Shown here piece after piece: positions 16,846 to 25,256 of a stretch of DNA of 38,107 bases. Within the stretch, counting starts at the first letter, position 1. Each line of letters opens with the position of its first letter. The notes beneath the pieces are model-generated. The model saw nothing but the letters and a program-made list of their open reading frames with translations. It was not told the DNA's origin and did not search any database. This DNA is from Neisseriaceae bacterium (GTDB lineage Bacteria; Pseudomonadota; Gammaproteobacteria; Burkholderiales; Neisseriaceae), in NCBI GenBank assembly GCA_030146285.1, contig JASLBZ010000094.1, positions 1 to 38,107 of the forward strand, read 5' to 3'. Both the position numbers and the translations under genes were made by a program.

Positions 16846-19140
16846 TTGTCTGGAACGTTTTCTTTAAAACCCATTTGTGCTGCACTCATCGCTTTTGGCT
16901 TTTCGGGTAGCCTATTGGCTGCGCCATTGTCATTAGGCTCTAGTAATGAAGTGGTCTGCGCGGCGCCGGATGCGACTTTTGTTACGCCGGTGGTTGGCAG
17001 TGCGCAAAAACAGCGCGAACCCGAAACCACTTATGTGGAAGCAGATCAATTAAATGGTCAAATCCAAAATCAAGTACATGCCTCTGGGCAAGTGATTATT
17101 GAACGAAATGACCAAACAATCAATGCCAATGATGTGCTTTATAATCAAGCAACAGATGAGGCGAAGGTCAAAGGGCATTTTGTTCTGAACCAAAATGACT
17201 CCAATGTTGAAGGCGACGATTTACAATACCAAATGGGTAAGCAGCAAGGCACGGCAGTCGATGCTAAGTTTGAAACCCAAACGGAAAAACAACGTTTACA
17301 AGGCATTGGTGATACTGTTGAGCTAAAAGGCAAAAACCGCTATCAGCTTACGCAAACCAAGTTCAATACCTGTCAACCAGGCGATGCGAGTTGGTATATT
17401 CGTGCCAAAACCGTTGATGCAGATTTTAATAACAATATTGGTGTGGCAAAAAGTGCCACACTGGTATTCAAAGATGTGCCTATTTTTTATTCGCCATGGA
17501 TGGACTTTCCTCTTAATGGCAATCGCAAAAGTGGTTTCTTAACCCCAACATTAAAAGCAGGCTCAAATGGCTTTGAGGCAATTACGCCATATTATTTTAA
17601 TTTGGCACCGAACTATGATGCCACGTTAGCACCCCATTTGATGACTGGCCGAGGCATGGCCATTGGCGGTGATGTGCGCTATTTAGAGCCCAATTATCGT
17701 GGTGAAATATCGGGTGAGTATTTGGCCAAAGACAAAAAGAGCGACCAAAATAACCGCTATACCGTCTCAGCAAAACACCAACAACAGTTGGCAGATAATG
17801 TGTATTTTGGTTTGGATTATAACCAAGTCTCGGACAGAAATTACATTCGTGATTTTGGCTCACGTGAAGAGTTAGCAGATGGCTCGCATCTAAACCGTGA
17901 AGCTTGGCTGTCACACAGCACAAATGTAGCAGGTGCAGCATTGACCACGCGCATTATTGCGCAAAAATACCAAACCATTCAAAATGACAATGACAGTATT
18001 GATGTGCCATACCAGTTAATGCCTCGAGTAGAAAGCACTTGGCAAAAACGCTATGGCAATGCGCGTGTTAATTTAATGGGACAATACACTCGCTTTGCCA
18101 ATCCCATTAAGCAAGAAGGGCAGCGTTTTGTATTTCATCCAAATGTAAAATGGGACTGGAGTAATGAGTGGGGTTTTGTTCGACCACAAGTCGGTGTTCA
18201 TGCCTCCTATTACAATCTGGATGAATTTAAAAACCATCAATCAAGAAGCATCAATCGTGTTTTGCCCATGTTCAGCTTGGATTCGGGATTGGTGTTCGAG
18301 CGTGATACTCAGTGGATCAGTGATGATATGGTTCAAACATTAGAGCCACGCTTATTTTATACTTATATCCCTTCAAAAGACCAAAGTGATATTCCAAACT
18401 TTGATACTTCTGAAAACAGTTTTACATTTAGCCAGTTGTTCCGCCAAAACCGCTTTTCAGGACAAGATCGCATCAATGCTGCGAACAATATTTCAGCGAC
18501 CATCAGTACGCGTTTTATTGAGAAAAGCACTGGTTTAGAGCGTTTTAGTGCTGGTTTTGGTCAAAGATTGTACATTACCCGTGATGATGTGAGCTTGGAT
18601 GGTAGTGTGAAAAACCGTGAGCGCGGCCGTTCAGACTTTTTGGCATTTGCTGGTGGTGATATCACCAAGAGCATCCGTTTCAATACCGATTTTCATTACA
18701 ATCAAGATTTAGAAACAACAGAATCGCTTAGTGCCTCTGTGCGCTATCAGCCGGAAGCTGGTAAAACAGTGAGTTTGCGTTACCGTTTAGGACGCTACGA
18801 TGAGATTTATTCCAACGTATTTGGAAAGAGCCGTCAGATAGATGCTGGTGTACAATGGCCAATTAAAGACAATTATTATGTTGTGGCGCGCTATAACTAC
18901 TCTATTACGGAGAGCATTGCATTGGAAAAATTATTGGGTATTGAATACCAAAGCCAGTGTGGATGCTGGAGCGCAAGCATGGTTGCACAGAATTATGTGG
19001 TGGATCGTGGCCGCACTAAAAATGCCATTTTCTTCCAATTATCATTAAAAGATTTAAGCAGTGTCGGAAATAACCCGGTTTCAGCATTAAGGCAAGCCAT
19101 TCCTGGATACAGTAATATGAGTGAGGTTACTAAAAAATGA
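16846..19140 (+). CDS. lptD: LPS-assembly protein LptD (outer membrane)
   Basis: LptD is the outer-membrane barrel that, with LptE, inserts LPS into the outer leaflet. The protein (764 residues from this start) has a signal peptide, an N-terminal OstA/LptA-like jellyroll (about residues 60-190) and a 26-strand barrel. Four cysteines (Cys38, Cys176, Cys705, Cys707) match the positions that form the two essential disulfides in E. coli, with a C-G-C rather than C-C pair. I favour the TTG start at 16846: the strong ribosome binding site AAGGTGA ends 5 bases before it, and the product then starts at the same point as the neisserial homologue (…TFSLKP). A GTG at 16837 would add three residues but lacks an upstream site. 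Its stop overlaps surA (ATGA). Confidence 0.95.
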   Translation: MSGTFSLKPICAALIAFGFSGSLLAAPLSLGSSNEVVCAAPDATFVTPVVGSAQKQREPETTYVEADQLNGQIQNQVHASGQVIIERNDQTINANDVLYNQATDEAKVKGHFVLNQNDSNVEGDDLQYQMGKQQGTAVDAKFETQTEKQRLQGIGDTVELKGKNRYQLTQTKFNTCQPGDASWYIRAKTVDADFNNNIGVAKSATLVFKDVPIFYSPWMDFPLNGNRKSGFLTPTLKAGSNGFEAITPYYFNLAPNYDATLAPHLMTGRGMAIGGDVRYLEPNYRGEISGEYLAKDKKSDQNNRYTVSAKHQQQLADNVYFGLDYNQVSDRNYIRDFGSREELADGSHLNREAWLSHSTNVAGAALTTRIIAQKYQTIQNDNDSIDVPYQLMPRVESTWQKRYGNARVNLMGQYTRFANPIKQEGQRFVFHPNVKWDWSNEWGFVRPQVGVHASYYNLDEFKNHQSRSINRVLPMFSLDSGLVFERDTQWISDDMVQTLEPRLFYTYIPSKDQSDIPNFDTSENSFTFSQLFRQNRFSGQDRINAANNISATISTRFIEKSTGLERFSAGFGQRLYITRDDVSLDGSVKNRERGRSDFLAFAGGDITKSIRFNTDFHYNQDLETTESLSASVRYQPEAGKTVSLRYRLGRYDEIYSNVFGKSRQIDAGVQWPIKDNYYVVARYNYSITESIALEKLLGIEYQSQCGCWSASMVAQNYVVDRGRTKNAIFFQLSLKDLSSVGNNPVSALRQAIPGYSNMSEVTKK

Positions 19141-20090
19141 CGTTAAAGAAATTGTGTACCATCAGTGCTTTGGCTTTAAGCATGCAAATGGCTTTTGCTG
19201 CCCCTGTGCAGTTTGTTGATCGCATTGTGGCAGTGGCAGAGAACGAAGTCATTACCATGAATGAATTTCAAATGGCAGTGGCACAAGCAAAACAACAATC
19301 CCCTAAAGGCCAAGCGCCTACAGATCAAGAAGTCTTAAGTGGCATGATTGATAAAGCCTTGCTGATGACTGTTGCACAACGCAACGGCGTTGAAGTCAGT
19401 GAGGTTGAAATTGATGCTTCGGTTGCTGATATTGCCAAGGCCAATAAAATGAGCACCGAGCAGTTGTATAAAAAAGTGAATAAAGAAAGTGGTTTTAGCA
19501 AAGCGGCTGTACGCCGTGAAATCGCCAACAATTTAATCATGAGCAAAGTGACTGAGCGTGAGGTTTTAAGCCGCGTTCAAGTGAGTGATGCTGAAATCAA
19601 TAGCCTGATTGCATCTGGACAAGTTCAGCTGCCAGCAGGGCCGATTCCAAAAATCACCCAGTACGATACCAAGCATATTTTGATTTCAATTAACCAAGAA
19701 ACGCCAGCACCCATGGCTTTGAAGAAAATTGAAGAAATCCAATCTCGCCTAAAAGCAGGTGAGGCCTTTGATAGTTTGGCTCGAACCTATTCACAAGATC
19801 CAGGCAGTGCCGCGCAAGGAGGCTCATTAGGATGGGTCTCTCAAGGCGTGACAGTTCCTGAATTTGAAAAAGTGATGGTGTCTTTACCAAATGGTGTGGT
19901 GAGTCAACCGGTTCGCAGTGTGTTTGGCTACCATTTAATCAAAGTGGACAGCAAACGCAATCACGAAGACAAAGCTGCATTATTGCATGAACAAGCCAAG
20001 CAAATGATTACCAATCAACGTGCAGGTAAAGTGTATCAAGACATGATGATGCAATTGCGTAAAGATGCCCATATTGAAGTGAGAATGTAA
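19137..20090 (+). CDS. surA: Periplasmic chaperone/peptidyl-prolyl isomerase SurA
   Basis: SurA escorts unfolded outer-membrane proteins, LptD among them, to the BAM complex. The 317-residue product has a signal peptide (cleavage near residue 21, AFA|AP), the N-terminal SurA chaperone domain (VDRIVAVAENEVIT, MIDKALL) and one parvulin domain (about 172-283: TKHILI, YSQDPGSAAQGGSLGWV, FGYHLIKV). E. coli SurA has two parvulin domains in 428 residues, so this is the short single-domain form. Its ATG overlaps the lptD stop by 4 bases and its TAA overlaps the pdxA ATG by 1 base, so the three genes form a coupled operon. Confidence 0.95.
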   Translation: MTLKKLCTISALALSMQMAFAAPVQFVDRIVAVAENEVITMNEFQMAVAQAKQQSPKGQAPTDQEVLSGMIDKALLMTVAQRNGVEVSEVEIDASVADIAKANKMSTEQLYKKVNKESGFSKAAVRREIANNLIMSKVTEREVLSRVQVSDAEINSLIASGQVQLPAGPIPKITQYDTKHILISINQETPAPMALKKIEEIQSRLKAGEAFDSLARTYSQDPGSAAQGGSLGWVSQGVTVPEFEKVMVSLPNGVVSQPVRSVFGYHLIKVDSKRNHEDKAALLHEQAKQMITNQRAGKVYQDMMMQLRKDAHIEVRM

Positions 20091-21061
20091 TGAAAATGAT
20101 TGCCATCACCTCTGGTGAGCCATCTGGTATTGGACCAGATATTTGCTTACAGATTGCCTTAACAAAACAGCCTTATCCGGTTGTGGTTTTAGGTGACATG
20201 AGGTTGTTGGCCAATCGCGCTCAAGCATTGGGTTTGGGTATTCAGTTGGTGCCATATCAGTGCGATTATCAAGTTCAAGCAAATGAGCTTTTGGTGTGGG
20301 ATATTCCTGTCATTGAAGAGGTGGTTGCTGGGCAGTTGAATGTTGCAAACAGTGCTTATGTTTTGCAGCTTTTGGATGTGGCTTATGAGGGCATTCAGTC
20401 TGGCATTTTCTCCTCTATGGTCACGGCTCCAGTTCATAAAGCCGTGATTAATGATGCTGGTATTGCTTTTAGTGGCCATACTGAATATCTGGCAGATAAA
20501 AGCCAAACACCCAAAGTGGTGATGATGTTGGCTGGTGGTGGTTTGCGAGTGGCACTGGCCACCACACATATGGCATTGCATCAGGTTTCTAGTAGCATTA
20601 CCAAGCCACTTTTGCGGGAAGTTTTGCAGATTTTGCATGATGATTTGCAATGTAAATTCAAATTGGATAACCCTAGGATTTTGGTTGCAGGTTTGAACCC
20701 ACATGCAGGCGAAGGCGGGCACATGGGCTGTGAAGAAATCGATACCATCACCCCAGTGTTGCTAGAATGCCAACAAAAAGGCTGGAATGTGGGCGGACCT
20801 TATCCTGCAGATACCTTATTTCAGCCATTTATGTTAAAAGATGCTGACGCCGTTTTGGCAATGTATCACGATCAAGGTTTGCCGGTTTTAAAGTATGCAA
20901 GCTTTGGGCAAGGCGTTAATATTACTTTGGGTTTGCCATTTGTACGCACCTCTGTTGATCATGGTACGGCATTGGATTTGGCTGCAAGTGGTCAGGCAGA
21001 TGCGGGCAGCTTAATGGCTGCCATTAAAGAAGCTTACCAATTACAACCAGATAGCAATTAA
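20090..21061 (+). CDS. pdxA: 4-hydroxythreonine-4-phosphate dehydrogenase PdxA
   Basis: NAD-dependent, metal-requiring enzyme of the DXP-dependent pyridoxal phosphate pathway (cytoplasm). The 323-residue protein shows GEPSGIGPDI at residues 8-17, VTAPVHKAVIN, FSGHTEYLAD (first metal ligand region), GLNPHAGEGGHMG and MYHDQGLPVLKYASFG, then RTSVDHGTALDLA at the C-terminus, all standard for PdxA. It overlaps surA by one base (TAATG). The lptD-surA-pdxA order is the same as in many Gammaproteobacteria, although rsmA and apaGH do not follow here. Confidence 0.96.
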   Translation: MKMIAITSGEPSGIGPDICLQIALTKQPYPVVVLGDMRLLANRAQALGLGIQLVPYQCDYQVQANELLVWDIPVIEEVVAGQLNVANSAYVLQLLDVAYEGIQSGIFSSMVTAPVHKAVINDAGIAFSGHTEYLADKSQTPKVVMMLAGGGLRVALATTHMALHQVSSSITKPLLREVLQILHDDLQCKFKLDNPRILVAGLNPHAGEGGHMGCEEIDTITPVLLECQQKGWNVGGPYPADTLFQPFMLKDADAVLAMYHDQGLPVLKYASFGQGVNITLGLPFVRTSVDHGTALDLAASGQADAGSLMAAIKEAYQLQPDSN

Positions 21062-21120
21062 TCTTTTTGTGTTTTTAGATTGATCGCACAACTGGTTTTC
21101 TATTAACATAAACATACATT

Positions 21121-21140
21121 ACTGTTTGTAACTGTTTGTA
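21121..21140 (+). repeat. 10-bp exact tandem duplication upstream of mlaF
   Basis: ACTGTTTGTA occurs twice in direct succession, ending 17 bases before the mlaF start, in the 96-base pdxA-mlaF spacer. It may be part of the mla promoter or a regulator site; I see no better promoter or terminator in this spacer. Confidence 0.6.
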
Positions 21141-21157
21141 AATATTTTGAGTAAAGC

Positions 21158-21964
21158 ATGACAACTGCTTTTGTAGAATTTCAAGATGTTAATTTTGCTT
21201 ATGATGAAAATCGCCCCCTTTTAAAAAACATCAGTTTTAAGATTGAGCAAGGCAATTTTGCTGCAATTATGGGTGGTTCTGGCAGTGGTAAAACCACGTT
21301 ATTGCGACTGATTACTCGCCAGATTGAACCAACCAGTGGCAAAATTTTGATTCATGGACAAGATTTGAACACGTTTGGTGCTGAGCAGATGTACCAGCAC
21401 CGCCGCCGCATGGGTGTTTTGTTTCAATTTGGTGCTTTGTTTACAGATTTGTCTGTCTTTGACAACATTGCCTTTCCAATGCGAGAGCACACCAAGCTTC
21501 CTGAAGCACTGATTCAAGATTTGGTGACGTTAAAGCTTAATGCTGTTGGCTTGCGAGGCATTGGTAACTTAATGCCATCAGAGCTTTCTGGTGGTATGGC
21601 AAGGCGTGTGGCTTTGGCTAGAACCATTGCGCTTGATCCAGATTTAATGATGTATGACGAGCCATTTACGGGTTTGGATCCGATATCATTGGGCGTGATT
21701 GCTCACTTGATCTCACGCGTGAATCATGCGCTAGGTGCGACAAGCATCATGGTGACCCATGATATTCAGCGTTCATTGGAAATCGTGAATCAGGTAATAT
21801 TTTTGGCGCATGGTGAAGTGATTTTTTCAGGCAGCCCAAAACAAATGCAAGAACTGGATTCTCCTTGGGTTAGTCAGTTTATTAAGGGCTCACCCATTGG
21901 GCCAGTTGAATACCGTTATCCTGTTACGAGTAGCTTACAGGCAGACTTAATGGCAGGTAGATGA
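21158..21964 (+). CDS. mlaF: Phospholipid transport ATPase MlaF
   Basis: ATP-binding subunit of the inner-membrane MlaFEDB complex, which moves phospholipids between the inner membrane and the periplasmic carrier MlaC. The 268-residue protein has Walker A GGSGSGKT (39-46), the ABC signature LSGGM (143-147), Walker B ending in Asp167-Glu168 (MMYDEPFTGLDP), and the H-loop MVTHD. The LFQFGALFTDLSVFDNIAFP segment is typical of MlaF. It starts the mla operon; its stop overlaps mlaE by 4 bases. Confidence 0.95.
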   Translation: MTTAFVEFQDVNFAYDENRPLLKNISFKIEQGNFAAIMGGSGSGKTTLLRLITRQIEPTSGKILIHGQDLNTFGAEQMYQHRRRMGVLFQFGALFTDLSVFDNIAFPMREHTKLPEALIQDLVTLKLNAVGLRGIGNLMPSELSGGMARRVALARTIALDPDLMMYDEPFTGLDPISLGVIAHLISRVNHALGATSIMVTHDIQRSLEIVNQVIFLAHGEVIFSGSPKQMQELDSPWVSQFIKGSPIGPVEYRYPVTSSLQADLMAGR

Positions 21965-22740
21965 TGAATTTTGTACAAAATTTAGGTGCAAAAACACTGA
22001 GTATGTTGACCAGCTTAGGTGCGATTTCTTTGTTCTTTTTGAACATTTTGGCGCACTCTGCAACTGCGTTTACACGTCCCCGATTAACTTTGCGCCAGAT
22101 GTATTTTTCTGGCGTATTGTCGATTGTGATTATTGCCGTTTCAGGTTTATTTGTGGGCATGGTTTTGGGCTTGCAAGGGTATACGCAATTGGTGAAGTTT
22201 AAGGCTGCGGATGCTTTGGGGTTTATGGTAGCGGCAGGGCTTTTGCGCGAATTAGGCCCCGTATTGGCTGCGATTTTATTTGCCAGCAGTGCCGGTGGTG
22301 CAATGACCAGTGAAATTGGCTTGATGAAAACCACCGAGCAATTGGATGCCATGAGTGTGATGGCGATTGATCCGGTTTCGCGCGTGGTAGCCCCTCGGTT
22401 TTGGGCGGGTATTTTGTCGATGCCATTGTTGGCCGCTATTTTTAGCACTTGCGGTATTTTTGGCGCATATGCAATTGGCGTTTGGCATTTGGGGTTAGAC
22501 AGTGGAATTTTTTGGTCACAAATGCAAAGCAATATTGATTGGAAGTATGATGTTGTCAATGGTGTCATTAAGTCCATTGTTTTTGGTGTCGCAGTTACTT
22601 TGATTGCGTTATACCAAGGCTTTTCATGTCGAGCAACGCCAGAAGGCATCCTCAGAGCAACCACAAAAACAGTGGTTGCCAGTGCTTTGGTGGTTTTGGC
22701 TTTAGACTTTATTTTAACTGCTTTTATGTTTGTTGAGTAA
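21961..22740 (+). CDS. mlaE: Phospholipid transport permease MlaE
   Basis: Integral membrane subunit of MlaFEDB. The 259-residue protein has about five to six hydrophobic segments and the family blocks RELGPVLAAILFASSAGGAMTSEIG (conserved cytoplasmic coupling region) and the C-terminal QGFSCRATPEGILRATTKTVV. Two consecutive ATG codons (21961 and 21964) are possible starts; the first overlaps the mlaF stop. Confidence 0.95.
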   Translation: MMNFVQNLGAKTLSMLTSLGAISLFFLNILAHSATAFTRPRLTLRQMYFSGVLSIVIIAVSGLFVGMVLGLQGYTQLVKFKAADALGFMVAAGLLRELGPVLAAILFASSAGGAMTSEIGLMKTTEQLDAMSVMAIDPVSRVVAPRFWAGILSMPLLAAIFSTCGIFGAYAIGVWHLGLDSGIFWSQMQSNIDWKYDVVNGVIKSIVFGVAVTLIALYQGFSCRATPEGILRATTKTVVASALVVLALDFILTAFMFVE

Positions 22741-22744
22741 AACC

Positions 22745-23212
22745 ATGAAACAACGAGTTCTAGAATTGTGGGTTGGCTTTTTTGTATTAATTGGTGTGAT
22801 TGCCTTGGTCTTTTTGGCATTTAACGTGGCTGCAGGCAGCCTTAGCACGTCACCCAAAAATAGCTATACTTTGAATGCTTCTTTCAGTGATATTGGTGGC
22901 TTGAAAGTCAAGGCGCCCGTGAAGGCTGCAGGTGTTTTGGTTGGACGGGTTAGCAATATTCAGCTAGACCCTAAAACCTACCAAGCGCATGTGAGTATTC
23001 AGATGGATGGACAATATGAATTCAGTGATGATGTGGCTGCTGAAATTCTAACTTCAGGTCTATTGGGCGAACAGTATATTGGTTTGCAACAAGGTGGCGA
23101 TGAAGCTGTATTGCAAAATGGAGATACCATCAGCGTGACCAGTTCTGCTTTGGTATTGGAACAACTTATTGGTAAATTCATGACTGGTTTCGCAGAAAAA
23201 AACAGCGATTAA
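22745..23212 (+). CDS. mlaD: Phospholipid transport protein MlaD (MCE domain)
   Basis: Membrane-anchored MCE protein that forms the hexameric lipid channel of MlaFEDB in the periplasm. The 155-residue product has one N-terminal membrane helix (about 10-28), then the MCE domain: YTLNASFSDIGGLKVKAPVKAAGVLVGRV and ILTSGLLGEQYIGLQQGG. The ATG at 22745 gives the usual N-terminus (MKQRVLELWVG), 4 bases after the mlaE stop. Confidence 0.95.
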   Translation: MKQRVLELWVGFFVLIGVIALVFLAFNVAAGSLSTSPKNSYTLNASFSDIGGLKVKAPVKAAGVLVGRVSNIQLDPKTYQAHVSIQMDGQYEFSDDVAAEILTSGLLGEQYIGLQQGGDEAVLQNGDTISVTSSALVLEQLIGKFMTGFAEKNSD

Positions 23213-23233
23213 TGAATTGCATCAATTAAACGA

Positions 23234-23254
23234 TATCAAGTATCAAGTATCAAG
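23234..23254 (+). repeat. 7-bp tandem repeat (three copies) in the mlaD-mlaC spacer
   Basis: TATCAAG is repeated three times without interruption in the only sizeable gap (56 bases) inside the mla operon, just before the mlaC ribosome binding site (AAGGA, 23259-23263). Such short repeats can change copy number by slippage; here that would alter spacer length, not a reading frame. Confidence 0.65.
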
Positions 23255-23268
23255 GTATAAGGAACAAA

Positions 23269-23871
23269 ATGATGAAAAAATTTTCAATGACCAGTGCGCT
23301 TAGCATTGCCGCTTTAAGCATTAGTATGGCTTTTGCTGCACCAGCAGATGCCGTTAACCAAGTCAAACAAAATGCCTCTCAAGTATTGAGCATTTTGAAA
23401 AAAGACACGGGTGGTAACAGTAACCAAGTTCGTTCAGAAGCCGAGCGCTACGCTATTCCCTATTTTGACTTTGAGCGCATGACGGCTTTGGCAGTTGGTG
23501 CACCTTGGCGTGGCGCAACGCCAGTACAAAAAACAGCATTAACCAAAGAGTTTCAAACGCTGTTGATTCGCACCTATTCTGGTACGATGTTGAAGTTCAA
23601 AAATGCCAATGTTGTCGTTCGTGATCAACCGATTGTTTCTAAAAATGGCCGTGAAATTACGGTAAAAACAGAGGTGAGCACAGGTTCTGGTAAGCCCGTA
23701 AAAATGGATTACACCATGTACCAAAGTGGTAACAAATACCGTGTTTACAATGTGTCTGTTGAAGGTGCGAGTTTGGTAACGGTATACCGCAATCAGTTTG
23801 GTGAAACGATTCGCAAAAAAGGCATTGATGGATTGGTTGCTGAACTTAAAGTTAAAAACGGCAGTAAATAA
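23269..23871 (+). CDS. mlaC: Periplasmic phospholipid-binding protein MlaC
   Basis: Soluble carrier that shuttles phospholipids between MlaA in the outer membrane and MlaFEDB. The 200-residue protein has a signal peptide (cleavage near residue 23, AFA|AP) and the MlaC/Tol-Pal-associated (Ttg2D) fold, with YAIPYFDFERMTALAVG, WRGATPVQKTALTKEFQTLL and the C-terminal YRNQFGETIRKKGIDGLVAEL. The start could be either of two adjacent ATGs (23269 or 23272); AAGGA lies 5 or 8 bases upstream. Its stop overlaps mlaB by one base. Confidence 0.95.
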   Translation: MMKKFSMTSALSIAALSISMAFAAPADAVNQVKQNASQVLSILKKDTGGNSNQVRSEAERYAIPYFDFERMTALAVGAPWRGATPVQKTALTKEFQTLLIRTYSGTMLKFKNANVVVRDQPIVSKNGREITVKTEVSTGSGKPVKMDYTMYQSGNKYRVYNVSVEGASLVTVYRNQFGETIRKKGIDGLVAELKVKNGSK

Positions 23872-24152
23872 TGATGCATATTCATTGCCATGAGCGCACC
23901 ATGAACTTGTCTGGCGACGTGACAGTTAACGACATTACTGGCGCGTTATTTAAACAGTTTGTACATTCACTCAATACCAATCATGTGGATCAGATTGATT
24001 TGTCTGGTGTACAACGTGCAGACTCAGCTTGCGTGTCTTTGTTAATCACGGCCATGCGCAATGAAAAAAATGCGACCATTGCATTGAAAAACATTCCAAG
24101 TGCAGTGGTTGCATTACTTGATTTATATGAATTGGACGATTGGATACGATAA
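23871..24152 (+). CDS. mlaB: STAS-domain protein MlaB
   Basis: Small cytoplasmic STAS protein that binds MlaF and is needed for assembly and activity of the transporter. The 93-residue product has the STAS pattern LSGDVTVNDI, VDQIDLSGVQRADSACVSLLITAM (with the conserved Ser in the loop) and a C-terminal helix. It overlaps mlaC by one base (TAATG). Low sequence conservation is normal; the operon position supports the call. Confidence 0.9.
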   Translation: MMHIHCHERTMNLSGDVTVNDITGALFKQFVHSLNTNHVDQIDLSGVQRADSACVSLLITAMRNEKNATIALKNIPSAVVALLDLYELDDWIR

Positions 24153-24154
24153 CC

Positions 24155-25168
24155 ATGAAATTAAAAATTTGTTTGGTTTGTACGGCATTGGCATTGTCTA
24201 ATGTTGCTTTTGCACAAGCAGAAAATAGTGCACAAGACAATGCATTGATGCTAAACAGTGCATCGCAAACCAGTATGGATAATGGTGTATCGAACCATGA
24301 GAATCGAACCATTTTAAATTATGATCCGTATGCTCCATATAACCGTTGGATGGATGGTGTTAATGATACCGTCGATCGCAACGTGATTGTGCCTGTGGCA
24401 CGAGGTTACCGCAAAGCTGTACCTGGTGTTGTGCGTGCAGGTGCTCGTAACTTCTTTAACAACTTGCGCGATGTGTGGAGCTTTGGCAGCAATGTCTTGC
24501 GCTTGGATGTGAAGCGCGCCAGTGAAGATTTGGTGCGTGTCGGTTTGAATACCACGTTTGGTTTGGGTGGTTTAATTGATATCGCCAGTGAAGCTCAAAT
24601 GCCAAACAACAAAAATGGTTTGGGTGATACATTTGCTTCTTGGGGCTGGAAAAACAGTCATTATTTTGTGATGCCATTAATTGGGCCTTCGACCGTTCGT
24701 GATGGCGTGGCCACATCACTGGCATTGGCTTACTCTGTGGACCGATTGATTATCCATGACCGTGTGTATCAATATGCTTCACCCATTGTGTTTGGTATTG
24801 ATCTGCGTGAGTCGGTATTGGATTTAACGGACAGCCTAGAGATGGCAGCCATGGATCCTTATTCGTATAAGCGTGATGTGTTCATGAATATTCGAGCCAA
24901 ACAAATTGGTTTGGATATTCCGCAAGCCGATGATGTGGATATTGATGACTTGGTTGACGAAGGCTCTAGTGTGGTTGCACCTGCTGATGCGACGGTAGAG
25001 ACTCTGGAGTCAGTCGAAGAAGTGGCAACGATGGATGCAGCACATGCAGCAATGGTGGCCAATAGTCTGGACAGTGCAGTTCCTTCTGCCTTGATGGAAA
25101 ATTTAAGTGCCCATGTTGTGATTGCAGGCAATGCCCATGAGGGTACGTTGTGGGCAAGTAATCAATAA
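24155..25168 (+). CDS. mlaA: Outer-membrane lipid asymmetry protein MlaA (VacJ family), without lipobox
   Basis: MlaA removes misplaced phospholipids from the outer leaflet of the outer membrane and passes them to MlaC. The 337-residue product contains the VacJ core: YDPYAPYNRWMDGVNDTVDRNV, NFFNNLRDVWSFGSNVLR, NTTFGLGGLIDIASE and LGDTFASWGW. E. coli MlaA is a lipoprotein, but here the signal peptide ends in NVAFA|QAEN, a type I site, and the only early cysteines (6 and 9) are too near the start for a lipobox. There is an acidic C-terminal extension (about residues 250-300). It starts 2 bases after mlaB, so all Mla components except OmpC-like porins are in one operon. Confidence 0.93.
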   Translation: MKLKICLVCTALALSNVAFAQAENSAQDNALMLNSASQTSMDNGVSNHENRTILNYDPYAPYNRWMDGVNDTVDRNVIVPVARGYRKAVPGVVRAGARNFFNNLRDVWSFGSNVLRLDVKRASEDLVRVGLNTTFGLGGLIDIASEAQMPNNKNGLGDTFASWGWKNSHYFVMPLIGPSTVRDGVATSLALAYSVDRLIIHDRVYQYASPIVFGIDLRESVLDLTDSLEMAAMDPYSYKRDVFMNIRAKQIGLDIPQADDVDIDDLVDEGSSVVAPADATVETLESVEEVATMDAAHAAMVANSLDSAVPSALMENLSAHVVIAGNAHEGTLWASNQ

Positions 25169-25256
25169 AATAGGCTGAATCAAAAGGCATTTTTTGTTAT
25201 GATGTTGATGGGTTTGTTTAGCACTTAATCGAATGCTTGAAAAAGGAGTTTTGGGT

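Noticed and set aside
17857..17870. Second CACGTG-centred sequence (GGCTCACGTGAAGA)
   Set aside because: Only about 11 of 14 bases match the parS palindrome and it lies within lptD coding sequence; likely chance.
21924..22820. Long (298-codon) open frame on the minus strand over mlaE
   Set aside because: It lies entirely antisense to a clear MlaE/MlaD, has a composition typical of a mirror frame of a hydrophobic gene and no family resemblance.
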